A stretch of 64,000 bases of DNA from DATHXC01 sp035459965 (GCA_035459965.1 DATHXC010000007.1:124001-188000), one strand, 5' to 3'. Shown: positions 34,716 to 44,561, counted from the stretch's first letter. Numbers and translations: made by a program. Notes: generated by a model not told the origin, from the sequence alone.

Positions 34716-36110
34716 ATGACTGTACGTACTCGTTTTGCCCCTAGCCCCACAGGTTTTCTCCATATAGGTGGTGCGCGTACTGCCCTGTTTTCATGGGCTT
34801 ATGCCCGTAAGCACAGGGGCAGCTTTATTCTGCGGATTGAAGACACCGATGTGGCGCGCTCTACCCCTGAAGCCGTGCAGGCCATACTGGATGGCATGAA
34901 CTGGCTGGGTCTGGATTGGGATGAAGGTCCTTTCTACCAAATGGAGCGTATGGATCGCTACAAATTAGTGATCCAGAAGATGCTTGATGATGGAACTGCC
35001 TATCATTGTTACTGCAGTAAAGAAGAGTTGGAAGTCCTGCGCGAGCAGCAAATGTCACAAAATCTCAAGCCTCGTTACGATGGTCGCTGGCGCCCGGAAG
35101 AGGGCAAAGTGTTGGCTGATATACCACAGGGTATCCCGCCAGTGGTGCGCTTCAAGAATCCTAAAACAGGGGCTGTCGCTTGGGATGATCTGGTTAAAGG
35201 TCATATCAGCATATCCAATGAAGAGCTGGATGATCTGATTATTGCGCGTGCCGATGGCACGCCCACCTACAACTTCTGCGTGGTGGTGGATGATTGGGAA
35301 ATGGGCATTACCCAGGTCATTCGTGGTGATGACCACGTCAATAATACGCCGCGTCAAATCAATATGCTTAAGGCGCTGGGTGCCAACATTCCGCAATATG
35401 CGCATCTATCCATGATTCTTGGCGATGATGGCCAGAAGCTATCAAAGCGCCATGGTGCGGTCAGTGTGATGCAGTATGATGATGAAGGCTATTTGCCTGA
35501 AGCGGTATTGAATTACCTGGCTCGTTTGGGCTGGTCGCATGGCGATGAAGAGGTATTCAGCATGCAGCAATTTTGTGAATGGTTTGATCTCGACCATATC
35601 ACGCCGTCCGCCGCACAATTTAATACAGAGAAATTGAACTGGCTGAATGCCCATTACATTAAACAAGCGGACAGCACGACTTTGGTGCAAGAAGTGAGTA
35701 AAAGGCTCCAGTCCAAAGGCGTTTCAATTGCGGCTGGTCCTGAGCTCAGCAAAGTTGTTGAGATGTACCGTGAGCGGGCTAATACCCTGAATGAGTTGGT
35801 TGCTAGCGTGGTTTATTTTTACCAGCTGCCGGCAATAGATGAGGCGGCGGCTCAAAAGCATATCACCCCGGAAATCCTGCCAGTTATTAAAGCGCTGGCA
35901 GATCAGTTGGCAGTTATAGATTGGTCAGCAGAGGCAATTCACGGGTTGATTGAACAGGCTGTATTGCAGCACGCGCTTAAATTTCCCAAAATAGCCATGC
36001 CATTACGTGTCATGTTAACCGGAGGCGCGCAATCACCCAGTATAGACGGAGTAATGGTGCTGCTGGGCAGGGAGTCTGTTGTTTCACGAATTAAGGCAAT
36101 TACAGGTTAA
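34716..36110 (+). CDS. gltX: Glutamyl-tRNA synthetase
   Basis: The 464-residue class I synthetase has the HIGH-type motif FLHIGGARTALFSW near residue 15, the KMSKS-type motif KLSKRHGAVSV, and the zinc-region cysteines near residue 100 (CYC). The C-terminal anticodon-binding helical domain is complete. It charges tRNA-Glu for protein and haem synthesis. Normal length for the bacterial GltX group. It is monocistronic, with long gaps on both sides. Confidence 0.96.
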   Translation: MTVRTRFAPSPTGFLHIGGARTALFSWAYARKHRGSFILRIEDTDVARSTPEAVQAILDGMNWLGLDWDEGPFYQMERMDRYKLVIQKMLDDGTAYHCYCSKEELEVLREQQMSQNLKPRYDGRWRPEEGKVLADIPQGIPPVVRFKNPKTGAVAWDDLVKGHISISNEELDDLIIARADGTPTYNFCVVVDDWEMGITQVIRGDDHVNNTPRQINMLKALGANIPQYAHLSMILGDDGQKLSKRHGAVSVMQYDDEGYLPEAVLNYLARLGWSHGDEEVFSMQQFCEWFDLDHITPSAAQFNTEKLNWLNAHYIKQADSTTLVQEVSKRLQSKGVSIAAGPELSKVVEMYRERANTLNELVASVVYFYQLPAIDEAAAQKHITPEILPVIKALADQLAVIDWSAEAIHGLIEQAVLQHALKFPKIAMPLRVMLTGGAQSPSIDGVMVLLGRESVVSRIKAITG

Positions 36111-36288
36111 TCCTGATGAATTTCTATCAGCTATAGAACAAATTCAACGAGTCATAGTCTACCTTGTGTAAATAACTATGCTGCCAGCTAATGTGCGCAT
36201 GATTTGTGCTTAGTTTTAAAGAGCTATTGTGATGATGAAAGTTATCCCCATATAAGCTGTGAAGACATCTGCTGTTACAGGTAAATGT

Positions 36289-36302
36289 CGTAATGTATTA
36301 CG
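36289..36302. promoter_or_regulatory. 14-bp inverted repeat upstream of hfq
   Basis: CGTAAT-GT-ATTACG forms perfect six-base arms 64 bp before the hfq start, in the 255-bp gap after gltX. It could be an operator. An AT-rich segment with TAAAAT follows, but no well-spaced promoter was identified. Confidence 0.3.
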
Positions 36303-36365
36303 TAGAGTTTGTTAAAATAATTGAACTCCCTATGTAGCTAAAATTAAAAGGAAAAGGAGCAAAAA

Positions 36366-36605
36366 ATGAACTCAAAAGGACAAATGCTACAAGATCCATT
36401 TTTGAATATCTTGCGTAAAGAGCATGTGCCAGTATCTATCTATCTGGTGAACGGTATTAAACTGCAAGGACAGGTTGATTCTTTTGATCAATATGTCATT
36501 CTGCTCAAAAATACAGTGACCCAAATGGTCTATAAGCATGCTATTTCCACCATCGTTCCGGGCCGCGCCGTTTCACTTCCATCCAGTCATGCCGCTGAAG
36601 AGTGA
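36366..36605 (+). CDS. hfq: RNA chaperone Hfq
   Basis: The 79-residue Sm-like protein begins MNSKGQMLQDPFLNILRKE and carries the Sm1 region (VPVSIYLVNGIKLQGQVDSFDQY) and the Sm2 YKHAISTIVP. The hexamer helps small RNAs pair with mRNAs. The C-terminal tail is short, as is usual in betaproteobacteria. A strong AAGGAAAAGGAG ribosome site precedes the ATG. Order hfq-hflX-hflK-hflC is the conserved one; the usual upstream miaA is replaced by gltX. Confidence 0.98.
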   Translation: MNSKGQMLQDPFLNILRKEHVPVSIYLVNGIKLQGQVDSFDQYVILLKNTVTQMVYKHAISTIVPGRAVSLPSSHAAEE

Positions 36606-36631
36606 TCATAAAATAATGGTAGTCAGTAAGT

Positions 36632-37759
36632 ATGCTTGATCGTCCTGATGGCGGTGATGCTGCAGTTTTAGTAAGTCTTGATTTTGGTGAAACAGGCTAC
36701 GAAGAAAGTCTGGAAGAGCTGCGGCAATTAGCGATCAGCGCAGGCATGAATATCCGTGCGACCTTAGAGGGCCGCCGTCTTAAGCCAGATGCCAAATACT
36801 TTATCGGGTCAGGCAAAGCAGATGAACTATCTGCGGCTATCAAAGCCAGTGAATCCTCAGTCGCCGTTTTCAATCATGATTTGAGCCCATCCCAGCAGCG
36901 CAACCTTGAGCGTCTGCTTGAGTGTCGTGTTGCGGATCGCACAGGCTTGATCCTGGATATTTTTGCGCAACGTGCAAAAAGCCATGAGGGTAAGTTGCAA
37001 GTCGAGTTGGCACAACTCGAGCATTTATCTACTCGACTGGTACGCGGATGGACCCACTTGGAACGGCAAAAAGGTGGTATCGGTGTGCGTGGCGGTCCGG
37101 GTGAAACCCAGCTTGAGCTGGATCGACGTATGTTACGTGTCAGGGTTAAGCAACTGCGTGAAAAGCTGGATAAGCTCAAGCAGCAACGAAGCATGCAACG
37201 TCGTTCACGCAAGCGCTCCCAGGTCATGTCAGTATCACTTGTGGGTTATACCAATGCAGGGAAATCAACTTTATTTAATCGCCTGACGCAATCAGGCGTA
37301 TATGCGGCAGACCAACTGTTTGCCACACTGGATACCACCTCACGTAAGCTGTATATCCCTGATGGTGGTGCAATCGTGATATCCGACACGGTTGGTTTCA
37401 TCAAGCATCTCCCACATGCGCTGGTTGAGGCTTTTGGTGCGACCCTTGAAGAAGCGGTACAGGCGGATATTTTGCTGCATATTGTTGATACAGCCAGTAG
37501 CAACCGGGACGAGCAAATCGCACAGGTGAATAAAGTGCTGACGGAGATCGGGGCAGAACAGGTGCATCAAGTGCTTGTGCTCAATCAAATAGACCGCATA
37601 GGTATGGAGGCGGGGTTGGAGCGTGACGAGTATGGTAGAATTTCTAAAGTAAGAATTTCAGCCAAAACAGGCGAAGGTCTTGAACTGGTAAGACAGGTAT
37701 TGGTAGAGCATCAGCAGCGTCTGTATGATTATTCAACAACAGCAGATGCTTACGCATAA
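36632..37759 (+). CDS. hflX: GTPase HflX
   Basis: The 375-residue protein has the N-terminal HflX domain with the glycine-rich segment GIGVRGGPGETQLELDRR, a long helical linker rich in Lys/Arg (about 170-195) and a G domain with P-loop GYTNAGKS (205-212), DTVGFI and NQID. HflX binds the 50S subunit and splits stalled ribosomes, especially under heat. It lies 26 bp after hfq and 23 bp before hflK. Confidence 0.96.
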   Translation: MLDRPDGGDAAVLVSLDFGETGYEESLEELRQLAISAGMNIRATLEGRRLKPDAKYFIGSGKADELSAAIKASESSVAVFNHDLSPSQQRNLERLLECRVADRTGLILDIFAQRAKSHEGKLQVELAQLEHLSTRLVRGWTHLERQKGGIGVRGGPGETQLELDRRMLRVRVKQLREKLDKLKQQRSMQRRSRKRSQVMSVSLVGYTNAGKSTLFNRLTQSGVYAADQLFATLDTTSRKLYIPDGGAIVISDTVGFIKHLPHALVEAFGATLEEAVQADILLHIVDTASSNRDEQIAQVNKVLTEIGAEQVHQVLVLNQIDRIGMEAGLERDEYGRISKVRISAKTGEGLELVRQVLVEHQQRLYDYSTTADAYA

Positions 37760-37782
37760 TTTTTGTAATTTCGGAGTAATTC

Positions 37783-38961
37783 ATGGCAAAAGAACCCGGC
37801 TGGGGTAACCGTAATAATGACGGTCCTCCTGATCTGGACGAGGTGTTGCGTCAATTTAGCCGCAAGCTGAATAATCTATTCGGCAAATCCGGTAATAATG
37901 GCAGTCAACCACCTGAGTCAGAAAATAAAGCGATTCCGATTCTGCCGATTGTTGGCTTGATTGTAGTGATCTGGTTTGCGACAGGCTTCTATATCGTCGA
38001 TCAAGGCTCGCGTGGCCTGGTATTGCGTTTTGGTAAACATGTCGAAACCACCACACCTGGGCCTCGCTGGCACATGCCTTATCCGGTAGAAAGTGTCACA
38101 GTCGTCAATATGGAACAGGTACGCACCATAGAGGTGGGCTATCGCTCTGCAGAAGGTGGTTCTGCACGTAGCAAAGAGTTGCGGGAATCACTCATGTTGA
38201 CCGATGATGAAAACATCATCGATTTGCAGTTTGCCGTGCAGTACAACCTGAAAAATGTCGAAGATAATTTATTCAATAACCGTTCTGCAGATGATTCGGT
38301 ACGCAGTATCGCCGAAACTGCAATTCGTGAAGTAGTAGGTAAAAGCAAGCTTGATTTTGCCCTGTACGAAGGCCGGGAAGAAATTGTAGTCAGCACCAAA
38401 AAACTGATGCAGGATGTACTGGATCGTTATAAGACCGGTATTAATGTCGTCAGTGTAACTATGCAGAACGCACAACCACCTGAGCAGGTACAGGCTGCTT
38501 TTGATGATGCCGTAAAAGCCAAGCAGGATCTGGATCGCCAGATCAATGAAGGCCAGGCTTATGCAAATGATGTCATTCCGAAAGCGCGTGGTACGGCGTC
38601 ACGTCTAGCCGCTGAAGCCGCTGGTTACAAATTGCGTGTTGAGAATGAGGCCAAGGGTAATGCGAGCCGTTTTGAGCAGGTGTTAACCCAATATCAACGT
38701 GCGCCTGAAGTAACGCGTCAACGCTTATACCTCGATGCCCAGGAACAGATATTATCCAGCGTCAGCAAGGTGATCGTGGATCAGAAGGGCGGTAACAGCC
38801 TGCTTTACTTGCCTCTTGATAAGCTGCTGAGTGCATCTGGCGCCAACAGCACAAATACAACACCATCAACAATAGCGCCTGTCACAACATTGCCAGAGCT
38901 GGACCAGAACACAGACCGTTCTCGCGATGCTTTCCGTAGTCGTGACCGTGAATCAAGATAG
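37783..38961 (+). CDS. hflK: FtsH protease modulator HflK
   Basis: The 392-residue protein has a Gly/Asn-rich cytoplasmic N-terminus (GWGNRNNDGPPDLDEVLRQF), one membrane helix at about 51-71 and a periplasmic SPFH/band-7 domain (YIVDQGSRGLVLRFGK onward), followed by a coiled coil and a low-complexity tail. With HflC it forms the large cage around FtsH that limits membrane-protein degradation. A CGGAG ribosome site is present. It lies 12 bp before hflC. Confidence 0.96.
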   Translation: MAKEPGWGNRNNDGPPDLDEVLRQFSRKLNNLFGKSGNNGSQPPESENKAIPILPIVGLIVVIWFATGFYIVDQGSRGLVLRFGKHVETTTPGPRWHMPYPVESVTVVNMEQVRTIEVGYRSAEGGSARSKELRESLMLTDDENIIDLQFAVQYNLKNVEDNLFNNRSADDSVRSIAETAIREVVGKSKLDFALYEGREEIVVSTKKLMQDVLDRYKTGINVVSVTMQNAQPPEQVQAAFDDAVKAKQDLDRQINEGQAYANDVIPKARGTASRLAAEAAGYKLRVENEAKGNASRFEQVLTQYQRAPEVTRQRLYLDAQEQILSSVSKVIVDQKGGNSLLYLPLDKLLSASGANSTNTTPSTIAPVTTLPELDQNTDRSRDAFRSRDRESR

Positions 38962-38973
38962 GCGAGGCTAGAA

Positions 38974-39849
38974 ATGAAAAATTTAGGCACTATTTTATTG
39001 GGATTAATAGCACTTTTGCTACTGGTCAGCCTGTCTGCATTTACGGTAGATCAGCGTGAATATGCATTGGTATTCAGGCTGGGTGAAATCGTTGCGGTCA
39101 AAAAAGAGGCCGGGCTTTATTTTAAAGTGCCCATGGTTGATAACGTCCGTTACTTTGATAACCGTATCCTGACCTTGAATTCGGCTGAACCTGACCGTTT
39201 CTTGACCAGTGAAAAGAAAAACGTGTTGGTTGATTCATTCGTCAAATGGAAAATCATTGACCCTGCGAAATACTATGTATCTGTTAAGGGCGATGAAATA
39301 CAAGCGGAACGTCGTCTATCGCAAACTGTGAACGACGGCCTGCGAGCTGAGTTCGGTAAGCGCACTATCCATGATGTAGTTTCTGGTGAACGTAGCCAGA
39401 TTATGGAAATCCTGCGTCAACGCGCTGACCGTGACTCTCGCCAAATGGGTATCCAGGTCTTGGATGTGCGCCTGAAGCGCGTAGATCTGCCAGAAAAGGT
39501 CAGTGAGTCTGTTTACCAGCGCATGGAAGCAGAGCGTAAGGGTGTTGCCAACCAGCTCCGCTCCGAAGGTTCTGCAGCGTCAGAAAAAATACGTGCGGAT
39601 GCGGATAAGCAGCGTGAAGTAATTATTGCTGAAGCTTTCCGTGATGCGCAAAACATCAAGGGCCAGGGCGATGCAAAAGCCGCTGAAACCTACTCGGAAG
39701 CCTATAGCAAAAACCCTGAGTTCTATGCTTTTTACCGTAGTCTGGAAGCCTATCGTAATAGCTTCAAGAGCAAGAGTGATGTATTAGTGCTTGAGCCAAC
39801 TTCAGACTTCTTTAAATACATGCGTAATTCTAGTGGTAAACCAAAGTAA
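38974..39849 (+). CDS. hflC: FtsH protease modulator HflC
   Basis: The 291-residue partner of HflK has an N-terminal membrane anchor (about 4-24) followed by a band-7 domain starting FTVDQREYALVFRLGE and a coiled-coil C-terminal half with EAFRDAQNIKGQGDA. It ends in the typical LEPTSDFFKYM segment. Together with HflK it encloses FtsH in the membrane. A hairpin overlaps its stop codon. Confidence 0.96.
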   Translation: MKNLGTILLGLIALLLLVSLSAFTVDQREYALVFRLGEIVAVKKEAGLYFKVPMVDNVRYFDNRILTLNSAEPDRFLTSEKKNVLVDSFVKWKIIDPAKYYVSVKGDEIQAERRLSQTVNDGLRAEFGKRTIHDVVSGERSQIMEILRQRADRDSRQMGIQVLDVRLKRVDLPEKVSESVYQRMEAERKGVANQLRSEGSAASEKIRADADKQREVIIAEAFRDAQNIKGQGDAKAAETYSEAYSKNPEFYAFYRSLEAYRNSFKSKSDVLVLEPTSDFFKYMRNSSGKPK

Positions 39850-39873
39850 CTTTAGTAAAGTCACTTTGGTTTA
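39837..39873. terminator. Hairpin overlapping the hflC stop codon
   Basis: TAAACCAAAGT (39837-39847) pairs with ACTTTGGTTTA (39863-39873). The interior also contains the near-palindrome ACTTTAGTAAAGT, giving an inner stem. It includes the hflC stop and is 23 bp before the DUF2065 start. A partial terminator or mRNA processing site is likely. Confidence 0.5.
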
Positions 39874-39895
39874 GTTGTTTGAGTAAAAGATAACC

Positions 39896-40081
39896 TTGAA
39901 TACGACATTGCTGTTGGCCTTTGGTCTGATGCTGGTGCTGGAGGGAGTGCTGCCTTTATTGGCTCCCAAAGCATGGCGCCAGACTTTTGAGCGCATGGTG
40001 GCGCTTAAGGATGGTCAGTTGCGGTTTGTCGGCCTGATCTCAATGCTGATCGGCGTATTGCTGATTTTAATTGTTCATTAA
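39896..40081 (+). CDS. DUF2065 (YjeT-like) small inner-membrane protein
   Basis: The 61-residue protein has two membrane helices joined by a conserved basic stretch (LLAPKAWRQTFERMVALKDGQLRFVGLISMLIG), the pattern of DUF2065/YjeT. The start is TTG at 39896; the next ATG would remove half of the first helix. The ribosome site is weak. It lies between hflC and hisZ/purA in many proteobacteria, as here. Function unknown. Confidence 0.85.
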   Translation: MNTTLLLAFGLMLVLEGVLPLLAPKAWRQTFERMVALKDGQLRFVGLISMLIGVLLILIVH

Positions 40082-40089
40082 AGAGTTTT

Positions 40090-41259
40090 ATGCGTAATTG
40101 GATACTTCCAGAATATATTGAAGATGTGTTGCCTGCAGAGGCTGCACGTATAGAGCAATTGCGCAGGGTTTTGCTCGACCTGTTCCGTGTACACGGCTAT
40201 CAATTCGTTATTCCGCCCATGATGGAATATCTTGAGTCTTTGATTACGGGTGTTGGCCATGATCTTGATTTAGCGACGTTCAAAGTTGTGGATCAGCTTA
40301 CTGGACGACTGATGGGCGTGCGTGCAGATACTACGCCGCAAGCCGCACGTATTGATGCACACATGCTCAATAACCAGGGTGTGACACGCCTATGCTATGC
40401 AGGCAGCGTCTTGCGAACTAGCCCAAGTGGCTTGGCGCAAACGCGAGAGCCATTGCAGCTAGGGGCTGAACTGTTTGGCCATGCGGGTGTGGAAAGCGAT
40501 ATCGAAATACAGCGCTTGATGATCAAAGCGTTACAGGCGGTGGGCGTACAGTCCTTACATATAGATTTTAGCCACGTAGGAATTTTTGGTGATTTGATCA
40601 GCCAAAATAAAATTGCAAAACCTATAGAGCAGGCGCTTTATAGTGCCTTGCAAAGTAAAGATCAGTCAGAGGTGCGCAGTTTATCCAAAGACCTGAATTC
40701 AGCTACATCAGAAGCGCTGTGCAGTTTGACTGAATTGAATGGCGGTGCAGATATTCTGGATGAGGCGGAACTACGTCTCCCGAAAACTTTAGTTATCCAG
40801 CAGGCATTAAATGATCTGCGGCAAGTGAGTAAGCAACTTGCGGATTTAGGCGTGGATGTTTGCTTCGACTTGGCTGAGTTGCGTGGTTATCACTATCACA
40901 GCGGTATGGTCTTTGCCGCTTATGCCCAAGGGTATGCCGGTCCGCTAGCATTAGGCGGCCGTTATGATGAGGTTGGTCTGGCATTTGGTCGCGCCAGGCC
41001 TGCAACTGGATTCAGTCTGGATTTGCGTGGTGTAGTCACCGCCTTGCCATTGGTCGAGCTGGAAAAAGCTATTTTCGCGCCTTACGATATGGATAGCGCA
41101 CTGGCCCAAAAAATAGCCTCACTACGTGCTGAGGGGCAGATGGTGGTGCAAGAGCTACCGGGACATGAGGCACACCGTAAAGAGCTGAATTGTGACCGTC
41201 AATTGGTCAAGCAGAGTGATGGCTGGCAGGTAATAGTTGCGCCTGAGCTTGGCGAATAA
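40090..41259 (+). CDS. hisZ: ATP phosphoribosyltransferase regulatory subunit
   Basis: HisZ is a catalytically inactive HisRS paralogue that activates the short form of HisG in histidine synthesis. The 389-residue protein has the class II fold: WILPEYIEDVLPAEAARIEQLRR at the start and RADTTPQAARIDAH, with no anticodon-binding domain at the end. The catalytic HisRS motifs are altered. It begins nine bases after DUF2065 and precedes purA, the standard hflC-hisZ-purA order. Confidence 0.95.
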   Translation: MRNWILPEYIEDVLPAEAARIEQLRRVLLDLFRVHGYQFVIPPMMEYLESLITGVGHDLDLATFKVVDQLTGRLMGVRADTTPQAARIDAHMLNNQGVTRLCYAGSVLRTSPSGLAQTREPLQLGAELFGHAGVESDIEIQRLMIKALQAVGVQSLHIDFSHVGIFGDLISQNKIAKPIEQALYSALQSKDQSEVRSLSKDLNSATSEALCSLTELNGGADILDEAELRLPKTLVIQQALNDLRQVSKQLADLGVDVCFDLAELRGYHYHSGMVFAAYAQGYAGPLALGGRYDEVGLAFGRARPATGFSLDLRGVVTALPLVELEKAIFAPYDMDSALAQKIASLRAEGQMVVQELPGHEAHRKELNCDRQLVKQSDGWQVIVAPELGE

Positions 41260-41298
41260 GTATTAAATTATTATAACTAATCAAATATAGAGCACTCA

Positions 41299-42621
41299 AT
41301 GAATAAGAACGTCGTTGTTATCGGCACCCAATGGGGGGATGAAGGTAAAGGTAAGATAGTCGACTGGTTAACAGACCATGCGCAGGGTGTGGTGCGCTTT
41401 CAAGGCGGCCATAATGCTGGTCATACTCTGGTCATCGGCCAAGGTGCTGCACAGCGTGAATACAAGCTGAACCTGGTGCCATCAGGCATCGTACGTGAAG
41501 GCGTTAAATGCTATATCGGCAATGGTGTGGTGCTGGATGCAGGCCATCTGCTACATGAAATCAACGGGCTTGAGGCTGTAGGCCTGCAAGTCCGTAACCG
41601 TTTGATGGTCAGCCCCGGCTGCCCATTAATCATGGGTTATCACGTCAAGCTGGATCAGGCACGAGAAGCTGCGCGTGGTGTGGACAAAAAGATAGGCACA
41701 ACAGGTAAGGGCATAGGCCCAACTTATGAAGATAAGGTGGCACGCCGCGCTTTGCGTGTGTATGACCTGTTCTATCCTGACCGCTTTGCTGACAAATTGC
41801 GCGAAGTGATGGATTACCATAACTTTGTGCTGACCAAATATCTGAACACTGACGCGGTTGATTACCAGGCAGAATTTGATGGCGCAATGAGCCGCGTAGA
41901 CTTGCTGAAGCCGATGGTAGGCGATGTATCTGCCGCGATTTACGAGGCCAGTAAGGCCGGCGATAAACTATTATTTGAAGGTGCACAGGGCACATTGCTG
42001 GATGTGGATCATGGTACTTACCCTTATGTCACATCATCCAACTGTGTAGCCGGTCAGGCCTCTGCCGGTGCCGGTGTTGGCCCGGATATGCTGCATTATG
42101 TACTGGGCATCACCAAGGCTTATACCACGCGCGTGGGTGGTGGGCCGTTCCCTAGCGAGCTGGATATTGAATCTGAGGCTTGCCCCGGGTACCAGATGTC
42201 GACCAAGGGACGTGAAATCGGCACCGTGACCAAGCGCAAACGTCGCTGTGGCTGGTTCGATGCTGCGGCATTGCGTCGTTCTGCCCGTATTAATGGCCTC
42301 ACCGGCTTGTGCATTACCAAGCTTGACGTGCTGGATGGTATTGCCGAGCTGGAAATCTGCACCGGCTATAAGCTCGATGGCAAGGTGATTGATCTGCTGC
42401 CTGTGGGTGCTGAAGACCTGGCACGCTGTGAGCCAATCTACGAGCGCATGCCAGGCTGGTCAGAAAACACGTTTGGTATCAACCAATGGGATGCGCTGCC
42501 ACTCAACGCACGTAATTACCTCAAACGCCTGGAAACTCTGTGCCAAGTGCCCGTTGCCATTGTATCTACCGGCCCGGAGCGCGACCAGACTATCGTGTTG
42601 CAGCATCCTTTCGGGGCCTGA
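41299..42621 (+). CDS. purA: Adenylosuccinate synthetase
   Basis: The 440-residue enzyme joins IMP and aspartate using GTP in AMP synthesis. The glycine-rich loop QWGDEGKGK (11-19) and the GHNAGHT motif are present, and the ending is full length. It is followed with only one intervening base by the dmrB-like gene, so purA and the C1-cofactor genes are probably one transcript. Confidence 0.97.
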   Translation: MNKNVVVIGTQWGDEGKGKIVDWLTDHAQGVVRFQGGHNAGHTLVIGQGAAQREYKLNLVPSGIVREGVKCYIGNGVVLDAGHLLHEINGLEAVGLQVRNRLMVSPGCPLIMGYHVKLDQAREAARGVDKKIGTTGKGIGPTYEDKVARRALRVYDLFYPDRFADKLREVMDYHNFVLTKYLNTDAVDYQAEFDGAMSRVDLLKPMVGDVSAAIYEASKAGDKLLFEGAQGTLLDVDHGTYPYVTSSNCVAGQASAGAGVGPDMLHYVLGITKAYTTRVGGGPFPSELDIESEACPGYQMSTKGREIGTVTKRKRRCGWFDAAALRRSARINGLTGLCITKLDVLDGIAELEICTGYKLDGKVIDLLPVGAEDLARCEPIYERMPGWSENTFGINQWDALPLNARNYLKRLETLCQVPVAIVSTGPERDQTIVLQHPFGA

Positions 42622-42622
42622 T

Positions 42623-43171
42623 TTGAAGCCGATTTCTGAACAACGGTTGGCCTGGGCTTTAACCGGCTCCGGGCATTACCTGCGCGAATGTATCGATATC
42701 ATCAATAAGCTGGAAAATGTTGATTTATTCCTGAGCAAGGCAGCTGCAGAAATCCTGCAGCAATATGGCTATAAACATAATGTGGGCCGCGTGTATCAGG
42801 ATAAAACCGCTAGTTCAGTACCGGTTGAATTGTTCTATCACGGTGCTTATCACAGCGTGGTGATTGCACCTGCCACATCCAATACCGTGGCCAAGATGGT
42901 ATGCGGTATATCTGATAACTTAATCACCAATATTTATGCACAAGCAGGCAAATGTCGTGTACCCAGCATTGTCTTTGCTTGCGATACAGAACCGGAAATT
43001 GAATCTGAAGCGCCGCGTGAGCATATGGTGAAAGTGTATCCACGCCGTATCGACCTCGAGAACATGCAAAAGCTTAAAACGTTCGAAGAAACCACCGTAG
43101 TCGGCGATATGCCGCAGTTAGACATCGCAATTCAAACGAGGCTGGCATGTCTGAGAGCCTCCTCTTCTTAA
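42623..43171 (+). CDS. dmrB: Archaeal-type flavoprotein, probable dihydromethanopterin reductase (DmrB/AfpA-like)
   Basis: The 182-residue protein has the UbiX/flavoprotein fold: WALTGSGHYLREC near the start (FMN-binding loop) and IAPATSNTVAKMVCGISDNLI in the middle. It resembles AfpA and the DmrB of Burkholderia, which reduces dihydromethanopterin to tetrahydromethanopterin. The start is TTG at 42623, one base after the purA stop; the next in-frame ATG is deep in the domain, so TTG is forced. A GGGG stretch at 42613-42616 may serve as ribosome site. Its end overlaps the next gene by 25 bases. Family call is good; the exact reaction is inferred from context. Confidence 0.78.
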   Translation: MKPISEQRLAWALTGSGHYLRECIDIINKLENVDLFLSKAAAEILQQYGYKHNVGRVYQDKTASSVPVELFYHGAYHSVVIAPATSNTVAKMVCGISDNLITNIYAQAGKCRVPSIVFACDTEPEIESEAPREHMVKVYPRRIDLENMQKLKTFEETTVVGDMPQLDIAIQTRLACLRASSS

Positions 43172-44553
43172 CCGGCAAGCTTGCCGAGAAAAGTCTGCAT
43201 AAGGTACTAGCCAGTATGCAGCCCACGGATTTCAAATATCGCATTGCACAAATCGGGGTATCAGTCGCGGCATTGATGACGCCTGAGCTTATCGTGCGCC
43301 GTCTTGCGAATGCGGGTGATGCTGATCGCATGTTGGTGCCAGGCCTATGCCGGGGCGATTTGCGTATGCTTGAAGAGAAATATGGCATTCCTGTCGAACG
43401 TGGCCCTGAAGACCTTAAAGATCTCCCGCAGTTTTTTGGACGCGGTGGTAAGGCGCCCGATTTATCCCAGCATGACGTCAAGATATTCGCCGAGATAGTT
43501 GAAGCGCCTCAGCTCAGCGTTGAGGGCATCGTTGCGCGGGCGGAGTATTTCCGTGCCCAGGGCGCCGATGTGATCGACCTGGGCTGTTTGCCTAATACAC
43601 CTTTCCTGCATTTGGCTGACGCAATCAATGCCCTCAAAGCCAATGGATTTGAGGTGAGTGTCGACTCCCTGAATACCGATGATCTTCTATTAGCCGGGAA
43701 ATCCGGTGCCGATTACCTGCTGAGCCTCACCGAAAAAACATTATGGGTGGCGGATGAAGTTGCTTCCACGCCTATTCTTATTCCTGCGAAAGTGGGTAGC
43801 CTGCCATCACTGTATCGTGCGATCGATGCCATGCAAAAGAAGGGCAGGGCATTTATTGCGGACGCCATTCTCGATCCCATCCCATTCGGTTTTACTGAGT
43901 CAGTGGTGCGTTACCACAAACTACGCAAACGTTACCCCGATATCCAGATCATGATGGGCGTAGGTAATCTTACAGAGTTAACTGATGCCGATACAACTGG
44001 CATTAATGCCATATTGTTCGGCATGATTGCTGAGCTTAAGCTCAATGCAGTTTTGGCGACTTCTGTTAGCCCCCATGCCGTTAATGCAGTAGCGGAAGCG
44101 GATATAGCGCGGCGCGTAATGTTTGCTGCGCGTGAAGACAGGCGCTTGCCACGCGATTATAGCGATGGTCTACTTGGTCTGCATGACAGGCGCCCTTTTA
44201 CATATAGCGGTGATGAGATTGCCGAGATTGCTGCCCAGATAAAAGACCCGAGTTTTCGCATTCAGGTGAGTGCCGAGGGCCTTAACATCTATAACCGGGA
44301 TGGCTTGTTTCAAGCACAAGATCCTTTTGAGCTATATCCACATCTCAAGGTTGAGGATGATGCCTCACATGCGTTTTATCTCGGCGTAGAACTGGCACGC
44401 GCACAGATTGCCTGGCAACTTAAAAAACGCTATAACCAGGATGAAGAGTTACAGTGGGGCTGTAACACCTTGCAAAAAGATGGTCAGCCGAGAATGGCAC
44501 ATCGTGATGCCTCACTTAAAGAGAAGCGTACAAAGAAGACCCAGAATGAGTGA
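43147..44553 (+). CDS. DUF6513 / dihydropteroate-synthase-like protein of the methanopterin gene set
   Basis: The 468-residue protein starts with a ~100-residue domain (LLFLTGKLAEKSLHKVL, then LVPGLCRGDLRMLEEKYGIPVERGPEDLKDLP). A TIM-barrel region follows that resembles the pterin-binding domain of dihydropteroate synthase (ADVIDLGCLP, then FEVSVDSLNTDDLLLAGKSG). Homologues are found in methanogens and in H4MPT-using methylotrophs and are thought to act in methanopterin assembly; the reaction is not settled as far as I know. It overlaps the flavoprotein by 25 bases and the next gene closely, so all four are co-translated. Confidence 0.8.
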   Translation: MSESLLFLTGKLAEKSLHKVLASMQPTDFKYRIAQIGVSVAALMTPELIVRRLANAGDADRMLVPGLCRGDLRMLEEKYGIPVERGPEDLKDLPQFFGRGGKAPDLSQHDVKIFAEIVEAPQLSVEGIVARAEYFRAQGADVIDLGCLPNTPFLHLADAINALKANGFEVSVDSLNTDDLLLAGKSGADYLLSLTEKTLWVADEVASTPILIPAKVGSLPSLYRAIDAMQKKGRAFIADAILDPIPFGFTESVVRYHKLRKRYPDIQIMMGVGNLTELTDADTTGINAILFGMIAELKLNAVLATSVSPHAVNAVAEADIARRVMFAAREDRRLPRDYSDGLLGLHDRRPFTYSGDEIAEIAAQIKDPSFRIQVSAEGLNIYNRDGLFQAQDPFELYPHLKVEDDASHAFYLGVELARAQIAWQLKKRYNQDEELQWGCNTLQKDGQPRMAHRDASLKEKRTKKTQNE

Positions 44554-44561
44554 GATGGTCC

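Noticed and set aside
40090..41259. Second histidyl-tRNA synthetase
   Set aside because: The anticodon-binding domain and catalytic motifs are missing, and the hflC-hisZ-purA context identifies HisZ.
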